From a bacterium (GTDB lineage Bacteria > B130-G9), in contig DATLAJ010000057.1 of the NCBI GenBank assembly GCA_035527515.1, forward strand, positions 16,436 to 80,435: a stretch of 64,000 bases of DNA, written 5' to 3'. Positions 46,315 to 54,932 of this stretch are shown one piece after another. The notes under the pieces were generated by a model. The model had not been told where the DNA came from. It saw only the letters and a list, made by a program, of their open reading frames with translations, and searched no databases. A program made the position numbers and the translations under genes. Every line of letters begins with the position of its first letter. Position 1 is the stretch's first letter.

Positions 46315-47070
46315 ATGAAATGCCCACATTGCGGAATCGAGATCTACTGGGGACAGCGGGGGGCATGTAAAAGTCAGCAAGTCCTCGTTGTTGCGGGTGC
46401 CCCCTGGGTTGTTGAGGCTCAGTGTTGTCCTGCTTGCAGTGAGCCGATCCTACAACTTAGTATTCAAGTGAGAGGTACTAGCCAGTCGCTCCATCGAGAT
46501 CTGAGTGGGGAGACGAGAACGAAGATCACAGAGGAGACGCGGCCGCCAGAAATAATAGAAGCGGTAAATGGGAGGCTGCTCTTGTATCCAAAGGGGCGGT
46601 TTCGGGAGGCGTGCCCCGAAGAGGTGCCCGCCGAGGTCGCAGCGGACTACAACGAGGCGTGCAAGGTCATAGATATCAGCCCAACCGCAGCGGCCGCTCT
46701 CGCGAGGCGTTGTATGCAGTTCATCCTTGTGAAGGCGGGAGGTGCTCCTGAGAAGAAAATGGTCAAAGACAAGTCGGGTGGACAGAGAGAAGTGGATAGC
46801 ACGCTCTTTGATCAGATAGGATTTGTTATCAACAACAAGAGGGCGCCGGAATGGGTGCTTGAACAGCTCCAGCCCACGAGAAAGGTCGGGAATTTCGCGG
46901 CTCATGCCAAAAAGGATGTAACGGGACAGATCCTCAGGACAGAGCCAGACGAGGCCGAGTGGACGCTTGAGGTACTCAAGACACTGTTTGATTTCTACTA
47001 TGTGGCTCCCGCAAAGGCCAAACAACGGCTATTGGCAGTGGAAAAGAAACAACAGAAGGCAGAAAAGTGA
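46315..47070 (+). CDS. Zinc-ribbon DUF4145 protein (251 aa)
   Basis: Residues 3-6 (CPHC) and 38-41 (CPAC) form a zinc ribbon. Residues ~105-230 match DUF4145: PAEVAADYNEACKVIDISPT followed by AAALARRCMQFIL, and NFAAHAKKD. DUF4145 occurs alone or fused to restriction and defence enzymes; a role in defence or nucleic-acid processing is inferred only from that. GGAGG precedes the ATG. Its stop overlaps the aspS start (GTGA, 47067-47070), so it is co-translated with a household gene. Confidence 0.82.
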   Translation: MKCPHCGIEIYWGQRGACKSQQVLVVAGAPWVVEAQCCPACSEPILQLSIQVRGTSQSLHRDLSGETRTKITEETRPPEIIEAVNGRLLLYPKGRFREACPEEVPAEVAADYNEACKVIDISPTAAAALARRCMQFILVKAGGAPEKKMVKDKSGGQREVDSTLFDQIGFVINNKRAPEWVLEQLQPTRKVGNFAAHAKKDVTGQILRTEPDEAEWTLEVLKTLFDFYYVAPAKAKQRLLAVEKKQQKAEK

Positions 47071-48881
47071 CAAGTAGTAGCGAGAACGAACTGACGGTCG
47101 AGGGGCTGAGGCCCGAGCTGAAACGGACGCACTACTGCGGAGACCTCTCGCAGAGCGACGTCGGCAAACAGGTTGTTGTCAACGGGTGGGTGCATAAGGT
47201 TCGGGACCTCGGTGGGCTTGTGTTCGTCGATTTGCGGGACAGAAGCGGCATCGTTCAGCTCGCGGTTGACGTGCAACAAAGGCCCGAGCTGGCGGAGAGA
47301 TGCAAACAGCTGCGCTCGGAGTTCGTGGTCTCGGCCGCTGGCAAGGTTGAGCTCAGGCCCCAGGAGACCAAAAGGGATGAGGCGGGCGCGGGAGCGATCG
47401 AGGTTCGGCTCGAGTCGCTAGCCCTTTTCTCAAGAGCCGATGTTCCGCCTTTCGTGATACAGGACGATGTCAAAGCGAAGGACGAGCTTCGGCTGAGGTA
47501 TCGCTACCTCGACCTAAGGCGTCCCGTGATGGCCAAGCGGCTGACGACCCGCCACGTCGCGATGCAGGAGACGAGGCGCGTGCTGTCCGAGGCGGGCTTC
47601 CTTGAGGTCGAGACGCCCTTTTTGATAAGAAGCACCCCCGAGGGGGCGCGCGATTACCTGGTCCCGAGCCGTGTCAGGCAGGGCAGTTTCTACGCGCTTC
47701 CACAGTCGCCTCAGCTGCTAAAGCAGCTCCTGATGGTGGGTGGCATCGACCGCTATTTTCAGATCGCACGCTGCTTTCGGGACGAAGATTTAAGGGCTAA
47801 TCGGCAGCCTGAGTTCACTCAGATAGACATCGAGATGTCGTTTGGCGACGAGTCCGACGTTTTCGACGTAGCGGAACGGGTAGTTTGCGCCGTTTACAAG
47901 AAAGTCCTTGGCGTCGAGATGACCCGTCCGTTTCTGACCATGACATTCGATGAGGCGATGAGTCTGTATGGGTCTGACTGCCCTGACGTTCGGTATGAAC
48001 TGAAGTTGAGTGATGTTACAGAGCGATTCCGGGACAGCAGTTTCGTCCCATTTGCCGAAGCTGTGGGAGCGGGAGAGCGCGTCGTGGGCTTGTGCGTCCC
48101 GGGTGGGTCTGGCTATTCCCGGAAGGTCATCGATTCTCTATCGGCAATTGTGCGTCCGCTCGGTGTCTTTGGACTTGTGTGGGTCAAGTTGAGCCCGGAC
48201 GGGGTCAAGAGCTCTATGAAGAAGGAGACCGGGGGGTCATTCGCCGAAAGCCTTATCCAGAGCATAGGCGCCAAGCAGGGAGACATGCTGCTTTTGGGTT
48301 CGGGACCCAGGCTGAAGCTTCAGACTGCGATGGGTCGGCTGCGGCAGCATCTTGCGCGGGAGGCGAAGCTCATCCCAGAGGGTAGATACGTCCCGCTGTG
48401 GGTTACAGAGTTTCCGCTGTTCGAGATGGATGAGGAGACCGGGGAAACAGTCCCGAAACACCACCCATTCACCAGCATCCTGCCCGAGGACGAACCGCTG
48501 CTTGAGACCGACCCACTGAGGGTCAGGGGCAGGCTTTACGATCTGGTCGTCAACGATCAGGAGATCGCCAGCGGTAGCGTCAGGATATTCGATCCCGAGC
48601 TTCAACAGCGGGTGCTAAAAACCGTAGGCATCGGCGAGGAGGAGGCGAGGCGCCGCTTCGGCTTTTTTCTCGACGCGCTTAGGTTCGGGACGCCGCCCCA
48701 CTGTGGCATTGCGTTCGGCTTCGACAGGATGGTTATGCAGCTTTGTGGGGTCAACTCGATCTCCGAGGTAATAGCCTTCCCCAAGACGACCGCAGCGTCG
48801 TGCCTCATGACCAACGCCCCCGCCCCGGTCGATGAGGCGGCGCTCGACGAGTTGGGTCTGCGGCTCAAGTCGAATCTTTGA
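47067..48881 (+). CDS. aspS: Aspartyl-tRNA synthetase, bacterial type with GAD insert
   Basis: Class II synthetase: OB-fold anticodon domain (VNGWVHKVRDLGGLVFVDLR), motif 2 FRDEDLRANRQPEFTQIDIE, a GAD insertion (~300-410) and motif 3 GIAFGFDRMVMQ. The length of 604 aa is normal. Leu48 in RDLGG is the residue that is His in non-discriminating AspRS (e.g. Pseudomonas), so this enzyme is probably discriminating. GatB in this genome would then mainly serve Gln-tRNA; that inference depends on one position. The GTG start overlaps the DUF4145 stop. Its 3' end has a duplicate fragment at 51182-51295. Confidence 0.96.
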   Translation: MTSSSENELTVEGLRPELKRTHYCGDLSQSDVGKQVVVNGWVHKVRDLGGLVFVDLRDRSGIVQLAVDVQQRPELAERCKQLRSEFVVSAAGKVELRPQETKRDEAGAGAIEVRLESLALFSRADVPPFVIQDDVKAKDELRLRYRYLDLRRPVMAKRLTTRHVAMQETRRVLSEAGFLEVETPFLIRSTPEGARDYLVPSRVRQGSFYALPQSPQLLKQLLMVGGIDRYFQIARCFRDEDLRANRQPEFTQIDIEMSFGDESDVFDVAERVVCAVYKKVLGVEMTRPFLTMTFDEAMSLYGSDCPDVRYELKLSDVTERFRDSSFVPFAEAVGAGERVVGLCVPGGSGYSRKVIDSLSAIVRPLGVFGLVWVKLSPDGVKSSMKKETGGSFAESLIQSIGAKQGDMLLLGSGPRLKLQTAMGRLRQHLAREAKLIPEGRYVPLWVTEFPLFEMDEETGETVPKHHPFTSILPEDEPLLETDPLRVRGRLYDLVVNDQEIASGSVRIFDPELQQRVLKTVGIGEEEARRRFGFFLDALRFGTPPHCGIAFGFDRMVMQLCGVNSISEVIAFPKTTAASCLMTNAPAPVDEAALDELGLRLKSNL

Positions 48882-48976
48882 GGTCGCCAGCTGCATTGGG
48901 CGACAATCGTGCCCTAGCGAGGTAGCCCACGCGTCCCTGGGGTCGCGTCGCTTACAAGTCCGATCGGCAGATGCTG

Positions 48977-50998
48977 TCACTTCTCGTGGAACTGGACTAT
49001 GGCCGCTAAGCCGGAGGCTCTAGTCTTTGACGGCCGCTCGAGTTTGATAGAGAAGACGGACAGTCTGCTATTGCCGGTCAGTTTGATGGCGATTCGCTCC
49101 ACCTTTCGCCGCTCGAAGACCCAATCTGGGCGGGACCCCAGGTCCATGGTCGTCAAGTCCATCCCCACACTGGCCCCGGGAGCGGCCTGCCGCCACCGGC
49201 CTGCGCTTAGCGGACCTGTTGGTTCTCCAGCATCGTGATAACCCCCGATGACCGAGACCGGATTGCTTCGTCTTTCCCCATCTGGCAAAAAGGTCCACTC
49301 CAACTGACAGGTCGTCCCTTCGGACAGGACGTCAAGGTCCAGACCAACGGCAACCGACGTGACGTCCACAGTTGAGATGCCGAGAATCGGGCTCAACAGC
49401 ACAACCGGCTCATCCCCGCAAACACGGGTCTCGATTCTCTCAACTGCGCCGCCGATCTCCTGCTCATCAACAGCTGGCCTGAAACTGGGGTCTGCGCCCA
49501 GAACTGTCCATTCGGAGAGTGGTCGTCCGCCGGGGCCCCAGATGAAATCCGGCTGGCCATAACCCATTCGGCCCTGGATTGCCTCAAGCTGCATACACTG
49601 ACTACGAAGGTCCTCGCTCGGAAACGCCTCCTGGCCTCTGATCTCAAAGAAGAACTCCTGTCCGTCGTGGTTCTCGAAAGGATAGTTGATCAACTTCTCG
49701 CACCTGAAGGTGCCCGTAATCCTGGGGTCATACTCGCTCAGTTGCGTAAGGTTTTGCTGCGGCTCAATGTTCGCGAAGTAAAGCACTGTTCCCGGCTCAG
49801 GTCTCCCGACAACTCGCCAGATTGAGCTCAGCGTTTTGCGGATCGGCACGAATTCACTCCAAGTCAACGTATTCATGTAGGCAAAAGGTATCTGGAAAAC
49901 AGCGATGAAGATCGCGACAGCTGAACCGATTGAGGCGATGCGACTGTACCTCTTGAGCACGCCGAGGAGGTTTACAATTCTTCGCCACCCTATCACAAAG
50001 CACCAGGCGACCGCCATGGAGTAGCCAGCGCTGGATATGTACACAAAACGCTCTTGAGGTGCTATCAGAAGGGGCGGAAGGAGCGGCAACAGAAGAAACA
50101 CTAGCGCAAAAACGTACTGCCTTTTCGCAAACGGAAGCATAAGGAACAGGACCACCCACATCCCATTCGGAAAGAAAGCCAGTCGGAAGTAGTCAATCAG
50201 GTTGCTGAGAGTCCCAAGCGGGTCATCGAAGAAGAACCTCATATAGCTCACGTTTTGCTCGTACCTCGCAATCCTGAAGATAACGTAGGCAGCGAGTATG
50301 AGGAGAAACGGGACCGCTCGCCTGCCTACGGCGATGACGGACTCCTTCAGACGACCCCTCCGAGTCCGCGTGCAAGCATCGTAGGCAATCATGACGAAGG
50401 GAAGCGTGGCCCCCACTTCCTTTGAGCCCAGACAGAGCATCAAGAGCAGACAAGTAACAAGTAGCCAAGCTCGTGTTTGAGCCCTCGAGCCGCTTTCCCG
50501 AGCGACGAGATAGCGGTCGAAAGCCAGCAGGGATGCGAGGAAGAAGGTCAAGCACGATACATCAAACAGCGAGACAATCAGACAGATGCATTCGCTGTGG
50601 ATAGGGTGAGTTGCGAAAATGAGTCCCGACACAACGGCGGCCATCTCGTTTCTGAAAAGAACCCTCGCCAGCGCAAACACCATGAACACGTTGAGCAGAT
50701 GCAGAGAGAGAATGATGAGCCGGTAGCCTATGTAGTTGGACTCAAAAAGCGCAGTGCCGATGCGGAAGATGATCATCGCCGTGGGCCGGCAGAAGTTCCA
50801 AAGGCCGTTCCAGACCTGATCAACTAGCGCTGCAAAACTGAACGGCGACATGTGGGCGAATGTCTCGGGAATGGGAAAATCATCGAGACAAGTCCCGTAG
50901 ATCAGCAGGGATAACAGGATGATCAGGGGCGCGAACACATACCACCGGGACAGAAATCTGGCCGCCCGCGACTCCCACGACATTAGTCCAGTTTCCAT
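48977..50998 (-). CDS. TMTC-like/GT-C membrane protein, paralogue 1 (673 aa)
   Basis: About ten hydrophobic segments over residues ~15-410. The first outer loop has LWNFCRPTAMIIFRIG and NYIGYRLIILSLHLLN, and HPIHSECICLIVSLFDVSC follows: the TMTC-type O-mannosyltransferase-like pattern. A ~250-residue beta-rich tail (ISTVDVTSVAVGLDLDVL) is probably extracytoplasmic. It is a close paralogue of 51323-53335 along its entire length. The start is the ATG at 50998, homologous to 53335 (GATAGC...GCATGG in both). The promoter -10 lies 7 nt before it and no Shine-Dalgarno is present. Convergent with aspS. Confidence 0.8.
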   Translation of the reverse strand: METGLMSWESRAARFLSRWYVFAPLIILLSLLIYGTCLDDFPIPETFAHMSPFSFAALVDQVWNGLWNFCRPTAMIIFRIGTALFESNYIGYRLIILSLHLLNVFMVFALARVLFRNEMAAVVSGLIFATHPIHSECICLIVSLFDVSCLTFFLASLLAFDRYLVARESGSRAQTRAWLLVTCLLLMLCLGSKEVGATLPFVMIAYDACTRTRRGRLKESVIAVGRRAVPFLLILAAYVIFRIARYEQNVSYMRFFFDDPLGTLSNLIDYFRLAFFPNGMWVVLFLMLPFAKRQYVFALVFLLLPLLPPLLIAPQERFVYISSAGYSMAVAWCFVIGWRRIVNLLGVLKRYSRIASIGSAVAIFIAVFQIPFAYMNTLTWSEFVPIRKTLSSIWRVVGRPEPGTVLYFANIEPQQNLTQLSEYDPRITGTFRCEKLINYPFENHDGQEFFFEIRGQEAFPSEDLRSQCMQLEAIQGRMGYGQPDFIWGPGGRPLSEWTVLGADPSFRPAVDEQEIGGAVERIETRVCGDEPVVLLSPILGISTVDVTSVAVGLDLDVLSEGTTCQLEWTFLPDGERRSNPVSVIGGYHDAGEPTGPLSAGRWRQAAPGASVGMDLTTMDLGSRPDWVFERRKVERIAIKLTGNSRLSVFSIKLERPSKTRASGLAAIVQFHEK

Positions 50999-51005
50999 GC
51001 GAGTG

Positions 51006-51034
51006 ATGCTATCAACCAGCCCTTGCCTATGCAA
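51006..51034 (-). promoter_or_regulatory. Predicted leaderless promoter of paralogue 1
   Basis: On the minus strand, TTGCAT (51029-51034), 17-nt spacer, TAGCAT (51006-51011), 7 nt, ATG (50996-50998). No ribosome-binding sequence. Confidence 0.55.
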
Positions 51035-51181
51035 GCCGCCCCATCCATCTCCGCCTCCAAAACCTCTTACACGACCGGCGAAAGAACTGACAGGAAAAGT
51101 CCTTCTCCTCTCCTCTGTTTGAGATGATTACTCAAACGGAGACGCCATGAATCTCCTCCTTTTGCAGAACTATTGAAACAC

Positions 51182-51295
51182 TACCCCACCGCAGCGTCGT
51201 GCCTGATGACCGGGGCGCCTGCGGCTGCTGATAATAGCGTTCTCGAAGAGCTGGGTCGGCGGCTAGAACGTGGCGGCGGCAAAAAAGAGGAGTAG
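51182..51295 (+). pseudogene. aspS 3'-end remnant
   Basis: The frame reads TAASCLMTGAPAAADNSVLE then ELGRRLERGGGKKEE and stop. This matches the AspS C-terminus (TAASCLMTNAPAPVDEAALD, ELGLRLKSNL). DNA identity is strongest at GCAGCGTCGTGCCT. Homology begins near 51184, with no synthetase sequence before it. It lies just past the 3' end of paralogue 2 on the opposite strand, exactly as full aspS lies next to paralogue 1. Confidence 0.88.
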
Positions 51296-51322
51296 AAGGG
51301 CCTGATTATTCGAGCGGGCAGG

Positions 51323-53335
51323 CTAGCGATGCTCGCGGAACTGGATGCCGTACACTAGGTCGAGCGTGCGGGACGGGGCCGGCGGGTCGAGCTGAATAGT
51401 CTCGACCGTTACATGCCCACTCCCTGTTAGCTTGACCGCAATCCTCTCTATCAGCCGCCGCTCAAACAGCCAATCCGTCCTGGAGCCTAGGTCTATGTTT
51501 ACTCGCTCCGCTCGTTTCTTGTACTTGGGTCTTGCGCGCTGCCACCAGGACGCCGATAGCTCCGCGGACGGCTTCGTCTCGTTATACACTGGGATGACGG
51601 TCGGTGAATTGCTAATGACCTCCCGCTTCGGAAGGACAACCCACTCGAGCTGGCAGGTCGTCTCGCCCGACGGCTGCTCGATGTTGCCGACTAGCGTTAC
51701 CGAGGTCACGTCCAGTGTAGAGAAGTTAAGGACCGGGCTTAGAAGCTTGATCGGCCCTCTGGAAAGGTCAAATGAGACCGTAGCATCAGTGCCTCGCCTT
51801 GCCGCATTGACAGTTTCTGCAAGCCCCGAATCGCCGGACATGATGGTCCACTCCGAGAGGAAACGCCCTCCCTGACCCCACACAAGGCTTGGCGGCCTGT
51901 ACTTCTGCCTGCCCAGCTGCGACTCGAGCTGCCTGCATCTCGCCGCAACCTCCGGATTGGGCGCCACTTCCCGACCTTCGAGCGAAAAGACGAACTCCGG
52001 CCCCCGATGGTCCTCGAAAAGGTAATTGATGAGCCTTTCGCAGCGGAATCTGTCCTTGGTTGTGCAGTCGTAGCCATTTAGCAGCGACAGGTCGAATAGG
52101 GGGTCTATGTTGGCGAAGTAAAGGACTGTGCCAGGCTCGGGGATTCCAACAACCTCCCTGATCGACTGCAACGTCTTGCGGACGGGTATATAGTTGTCGC
52201 TCCAGGTGCACGTGTTGAGGTAGGCAAAAGGAATCTGAAGCACAAAGACGCCGATCGCGGCCACCGGCCCGAGCGCGGCAAGCCACCGCATCGACACGCC
52301 AAACTTCTCCCAAACCCGACTCCAGCCAATGACGAAGCACCACGCAACCGCCATACAATAGCCGACGCTTGGAATGTAACAGAATCGCTCCGCCGGCGGG
52401 ATCCGGAGGACCGGGACAATGGTCAGCAGCATAAACAGAAGCGAGAAAAGATACCGTCTCTTGGCGAAGGGCAGGAATATCAGCAACACTACCCACATCT
52501 CATTGGGGAAAAGTGTCAGCCGCAGGTATTCGATAAGGTTTTGCAGCGTCCCCACGGGATCGCGAAGAAACTCACCCGCGTAGCCCACATTCTGCTCGTA
52601 GCGCGTGAGCCGGAAGACGAGGTAGCCGGCGAGTATAGCGAGGAACGGCAGCGAGCGCTTGATCGCAGCGGCAAGGGATGCAGCCAGTTTTGGCCTTTTG
52701 ACGTGCAGAAACATGTCGTAAGCGAGCATGACCAGAGGTAGCACAATGCCGATCTCCTTGGCGCCGAGGCACAGGACCTCAAACACGCATGTGAGAAGAC
52801 ATAGGAGGCGTGCTGAGCGACGGCCTTGCTCCAGAGAGGATTCAATATATCGGTCGAAGGCGATCATCGTGGCGAGAAAGAAGGTCAAGCACGATGCATC
52901 ATACATTGAAGCCAACAGGCAGACCACCTCGCTATGGATGGGATGCGCGGCGAAGAGCAGGCCCGACAGTGCGGCCGCGAGGTCGTTTTTCAACATGCGC
53001 CTCGCGAAGACGAGGACGAGATAGACGTTCGTCAGGTGCAGGAAGAAGAGGATGAAGTTGTAGCCGATGTAGTTGTTCTCAAAGAGGGCATAACCAAGTC
53101 GCCAGATGAGCATCGCAGTGGGGCGGCAGAAGTTCCACTGGCCGTTCCACACCTGATCGAAGAGCGCCCCGAGTGAGAACGGGAAGAAGTGGACGAATGC
53201 GACTGGCACGGGGAAATCATCGAGGCATTTGCCGTAAATAGCGAGCGAAAGGAGTATGATGAGGGGTAAAAAGATGAACCACCGAGATAGGACTCTTCCT
53301 ACCTTCAATTGCCAAGTTGTCGGCTCTTCTACCAT
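51323..53335 (-). CDS. TMTC-like/GT-C membrane protein, paralogue 2 (670 aa)
   Basis: Same architecture as the gene at 48977: GQWNFCRPTAMLIWRLGYAL, FAAHPIHSEVVCLLASMYDA, ten or so membrane segments and a C-terminal beta-rich domain with FSTLDVTSVTLVGNIEQP. The start is the ATG at 53335 (MVEEPTTWQL); the 35 codons upstream are not conserved in the paralogue and include the promoter. Probably transfers sugars to proteins or glycans outside the inner membrane. It arose by tandem duplication together with the aspS tail. Confidence 0.8.
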   Translation of the reverse strand: MVEEPTTWQLKVGRVLSRWFIFLPLIILLSLAIYGKCLDDFPVPVAFVHFFPFSLGALFDQVWNGQWNFCRPTAMLIWRLGYALFENNYIGYNFILFFLHLTNVYLVLVFARRMLKNDLAAALSGLLFAAHPIHSEVVCLLASMYDASCLTFFLATMIAFDRYIESSLEQGRRSARLLCLLTCVFEVLCLGAKEIGIVLPLVMLAYDMFLHVKRPKLAASLAAAIKRSLPFLAILAGYLVFRLTRYEQNVGYAGEFLRDPVGTLQNLIEYLRLTLFPNEMWVVLLIFLPFAKRRYLFSLLFMLLTIVPVLRIPPAERFCYIPSVGYCMAVAWCFVIGWSRVWEKFGVSMRWLAALGPVAAIGVFVLQIPFAYLNTCTWSDNYIPVRKTLQSIREVVGIPEPGTVLYFANIDPLFDLSLLNGYDCTTKDRFRCERLINYLFEDHRGPEFVFSLEGREVAPNPEVAARCRQLESQLGRQKYRPPSLVWGQGGRFLSEWTIMSGDSGLAETVNAARRGTDATVSFDLSRGPIKLLSPVLNFSTLDVTSVTLVGNIEQPSGETTCQLEWVVLPKREVISNSPTVIPVYNETKPSAELSASWWQRARPKYKKRAERVNIDLGSRTDWLFERRLIERIAVKLTGSGHVTVETIQLDPPAPSRTLDLVYGIQFREHR

Positions 53336-53342
53336 GCAACTT

Positions 53343-53371
53343 AGGCTATCAGCCGGTCTGAGCCTTTGCAA
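53343..53371 (-). promoter_or_regulatory. Predicted leaderless promoter of paralogue 2
   Basis: On the minus strand, TTGCAA (53366-53371), 17-nt spacer, TAGCCT (53343-53348), 7 nt (AAGTTGC), ATG (53333-53335). No Shine-Dalgarno. Confidence 0.55.
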
Positions 53372-53447
53372 GACCAGCCGCTCAACCCCAAAATCAAATT
53401 GACGGTCCGCGAAGTTGTCTGTTGCAGCTGCTCGACACATAGATAGA

Positions 53448-53703
53448 GGAGTTCATGTTGCAGTCCGAACTGCTGCCTGCTTCACCTGCCGGGTGGAAAT
53501 GAGGGACCCACGCTGCAATCCCCGACAGGGGATACCGTGGGTAGCCGTGCGTGCAACGCAACGGGAGGGTTATCATAGGGAGCTCTCCTCTTACCGTCAG
53601 GCTGCGCCTGCGGCTACCCATGGTGTGCCCTGTCGGGCACAATCTCATGCGCCCCATCCCCGAGGAGGCCACGACATTCCCCTCTTCAATCTGATTATTG
53701 GGG
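53448..53703. repeat. ~260-bp interspersed repeat, copy 1
   Basis: Shares its whole length with 58918-59181, including a 40-nt identical core (53526-53565 = 58996-59035). Inside, TGGGTAGCC (53539-53547) pairs with GGCTACCCA (53612-53620), and there are smaller hairpins such as TCCCCGACAGGGGA. It starts at GGAGTTCATGTTG and ends at CTGATTATTGGGG. No ORF is shared by both copies. It looks like a non-autonomous mobile palindromic element. Confidence 0.8.
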
Positions 53704-53760
53704 AGCCGCTCAAGGAAATGCGTGCATCCGTGCGGGTCGGCGGGTTGGCTGGCGCGGCAG

Positions 53761-54771
53761 CTATCGGCCGACGGCCAGACGCCTTCTGCGCCTCTGAAAA
53801 AGCGAGGCAAGCGGCGCGAGATAGTCGCCGGTGGTGGGGATGGTTACGAACTCGACTTTGCTGGAAAGGAGGTTTCGTCCTAGATTCTCGGCCTCCTTCG
53901 TGCGCTGCTCAGCAAACTCCTGCCTGAGCCGTACGTCGTTTGTGTCAATGACAGTTTTCTGGCCCGTCTCGGCGTCTTCTAGCGCCATAAGGCCCGCAGG
54001 AACCAGCTCCCTCTCCCTCGCATCCGAAATAACGCAGGCCGTGAGATCGTGCCGCCTCGAGGTCAACATCAGGTCCCAGACAAAATCGTCCGACGAGACA
54101 AAATCTGAGACCAGAAACACGATGCTCCGGCGTTTGAGAATCCTGTTCATATACCTCAGAGACTCTCCGATCTTGGTTTTTATCTCGAACTGTTGAGAGG
54201 TAAAGCCCGCCTTAACAAGGCCCTTGATATGTTTCGGCAGCTGGCGAAACGAGCCCAGGGAGCGGCGCCGTGCAGTGGGGGCAGCGTTCTCGTCCGGGCG
54301 CTCCTCTTGGGTCTTGGGATACAGTATCTCCCGAATCACTCGCATCCCGTGCCGCGCCCCCTTCTTGGGCGGGATGTAGTTCAAAGCCCTGTCCGAGAAA
54401 GTCAGAAGTCCAACGCGATCGTTGTTGTTGATGGCAGAAAGAGCCAGTATCGCGCAGAGCTCGGCCGCGACCTCCGACTTCAGCTTCTCCCCTGAGCCAA
54501 AACCCAGCGAGTCGCTCACATCAACCACCAGCACGACAGTGAGCTCGCGCTCCTCGCGATGTTTCTTCACGAAAAGCTCCCCCATCCTGGCGGTAACATT
54601 CCAGTCGATGGTGCGGATGTCGTCGCCCGGCACGTACTCTCGCACCTCCTCGAACTCCATCCCACGCCCCTTGAAAACGCTCTCATACTGGCCGGAGAAC
54701 ACGTCATCCACGAGGCGCCGCGCACGTATCTCTATCAGCCGAACCTTCTCAAGAATCTCTCGTGGGATCAT
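53761..54771 (-). CDS. DUF58 domain protein (336 aa)
   Basis: MIPREILEKVRLIEIRARRL, then GMEFEEVREYVPGDDIRTID and WNVTARMGELFVKKHREERE, is the DUF58 core, followed by a von Willebrand A-like domain with DVSDSLGFGSG (MIDAS-type DxSxS variant). Residues ~150-200 are an insertion rich in Arg and Lys. DUF58 proteins usually act with a MoxR AAA ATPase as chaperone-like assembly factors; no moxR is here. Read divergently from the lipoprotein gene. Confidence 0.9.
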   Translation of the reverse strand: MIPREILEKVRLIEIRARRLVDDVFSGQYESVFKGRGMEFEEVREYVPGDDIRTIDWNVTARMGELFVKKHREERELTVVLVVDVSDSLGFGSGEKLKSEVAAELCAILALSAINNNDRVGLLTFSDRALNYIPPKKGARHGMRVIREILYPKTQEERPDENAAPTARRRSLGSFRQLPKHIKGLVKAGFTSQQFEIKTKIGESLRYMNRILKRRSIVFLVSDFVSSDDFVWDLMLTSRRHDLTACVISDARERELVPAGLMALEDAETGQKTVIDTNDVRLRQEFAEQRTKEAENLGRNLLSSKVEFVTIPTTGDYLAPLASLFQRRRRRLAVGR

Positions 54772-54834
54772 TCGTCTCGAAACCTAAGGTCAGAACTCCT
54801 CAAAGGACCTGCGCCCAAAGACCATCACTTGATC

Positions 54835-54862
54835 TTGCAATAGCTGAGCCATTGAATAGTAT
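54835..54862 (+). promoter_or_regulatory. Possible promoter of the lipoprotein gene
   Basis: TTGCAA (54835-54840), 16-nt spacer, TAGTAT (54857-54862), ~70 nt before the ATG at 54933. Confidence 0.3.
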
Positions 54863-54932
54863 CTCGGTAATGCAACAGTGCCGATATGTCAGCACTCAGA
54901 GGACTCGCTTGCGAATCGCTCAATGACTAACA

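Noticed and set aside
46143-46370. 75-aa ORF between the Fic remnant and DUF4145
   Set aside because: No domain, overlaps the zinc ribbon of the real gene, and there is no ribosome site.
51182-51295. A short independent gene at this place
   Set aside because: It is the AspS C-terminus only, with no start codon or ribosome site.
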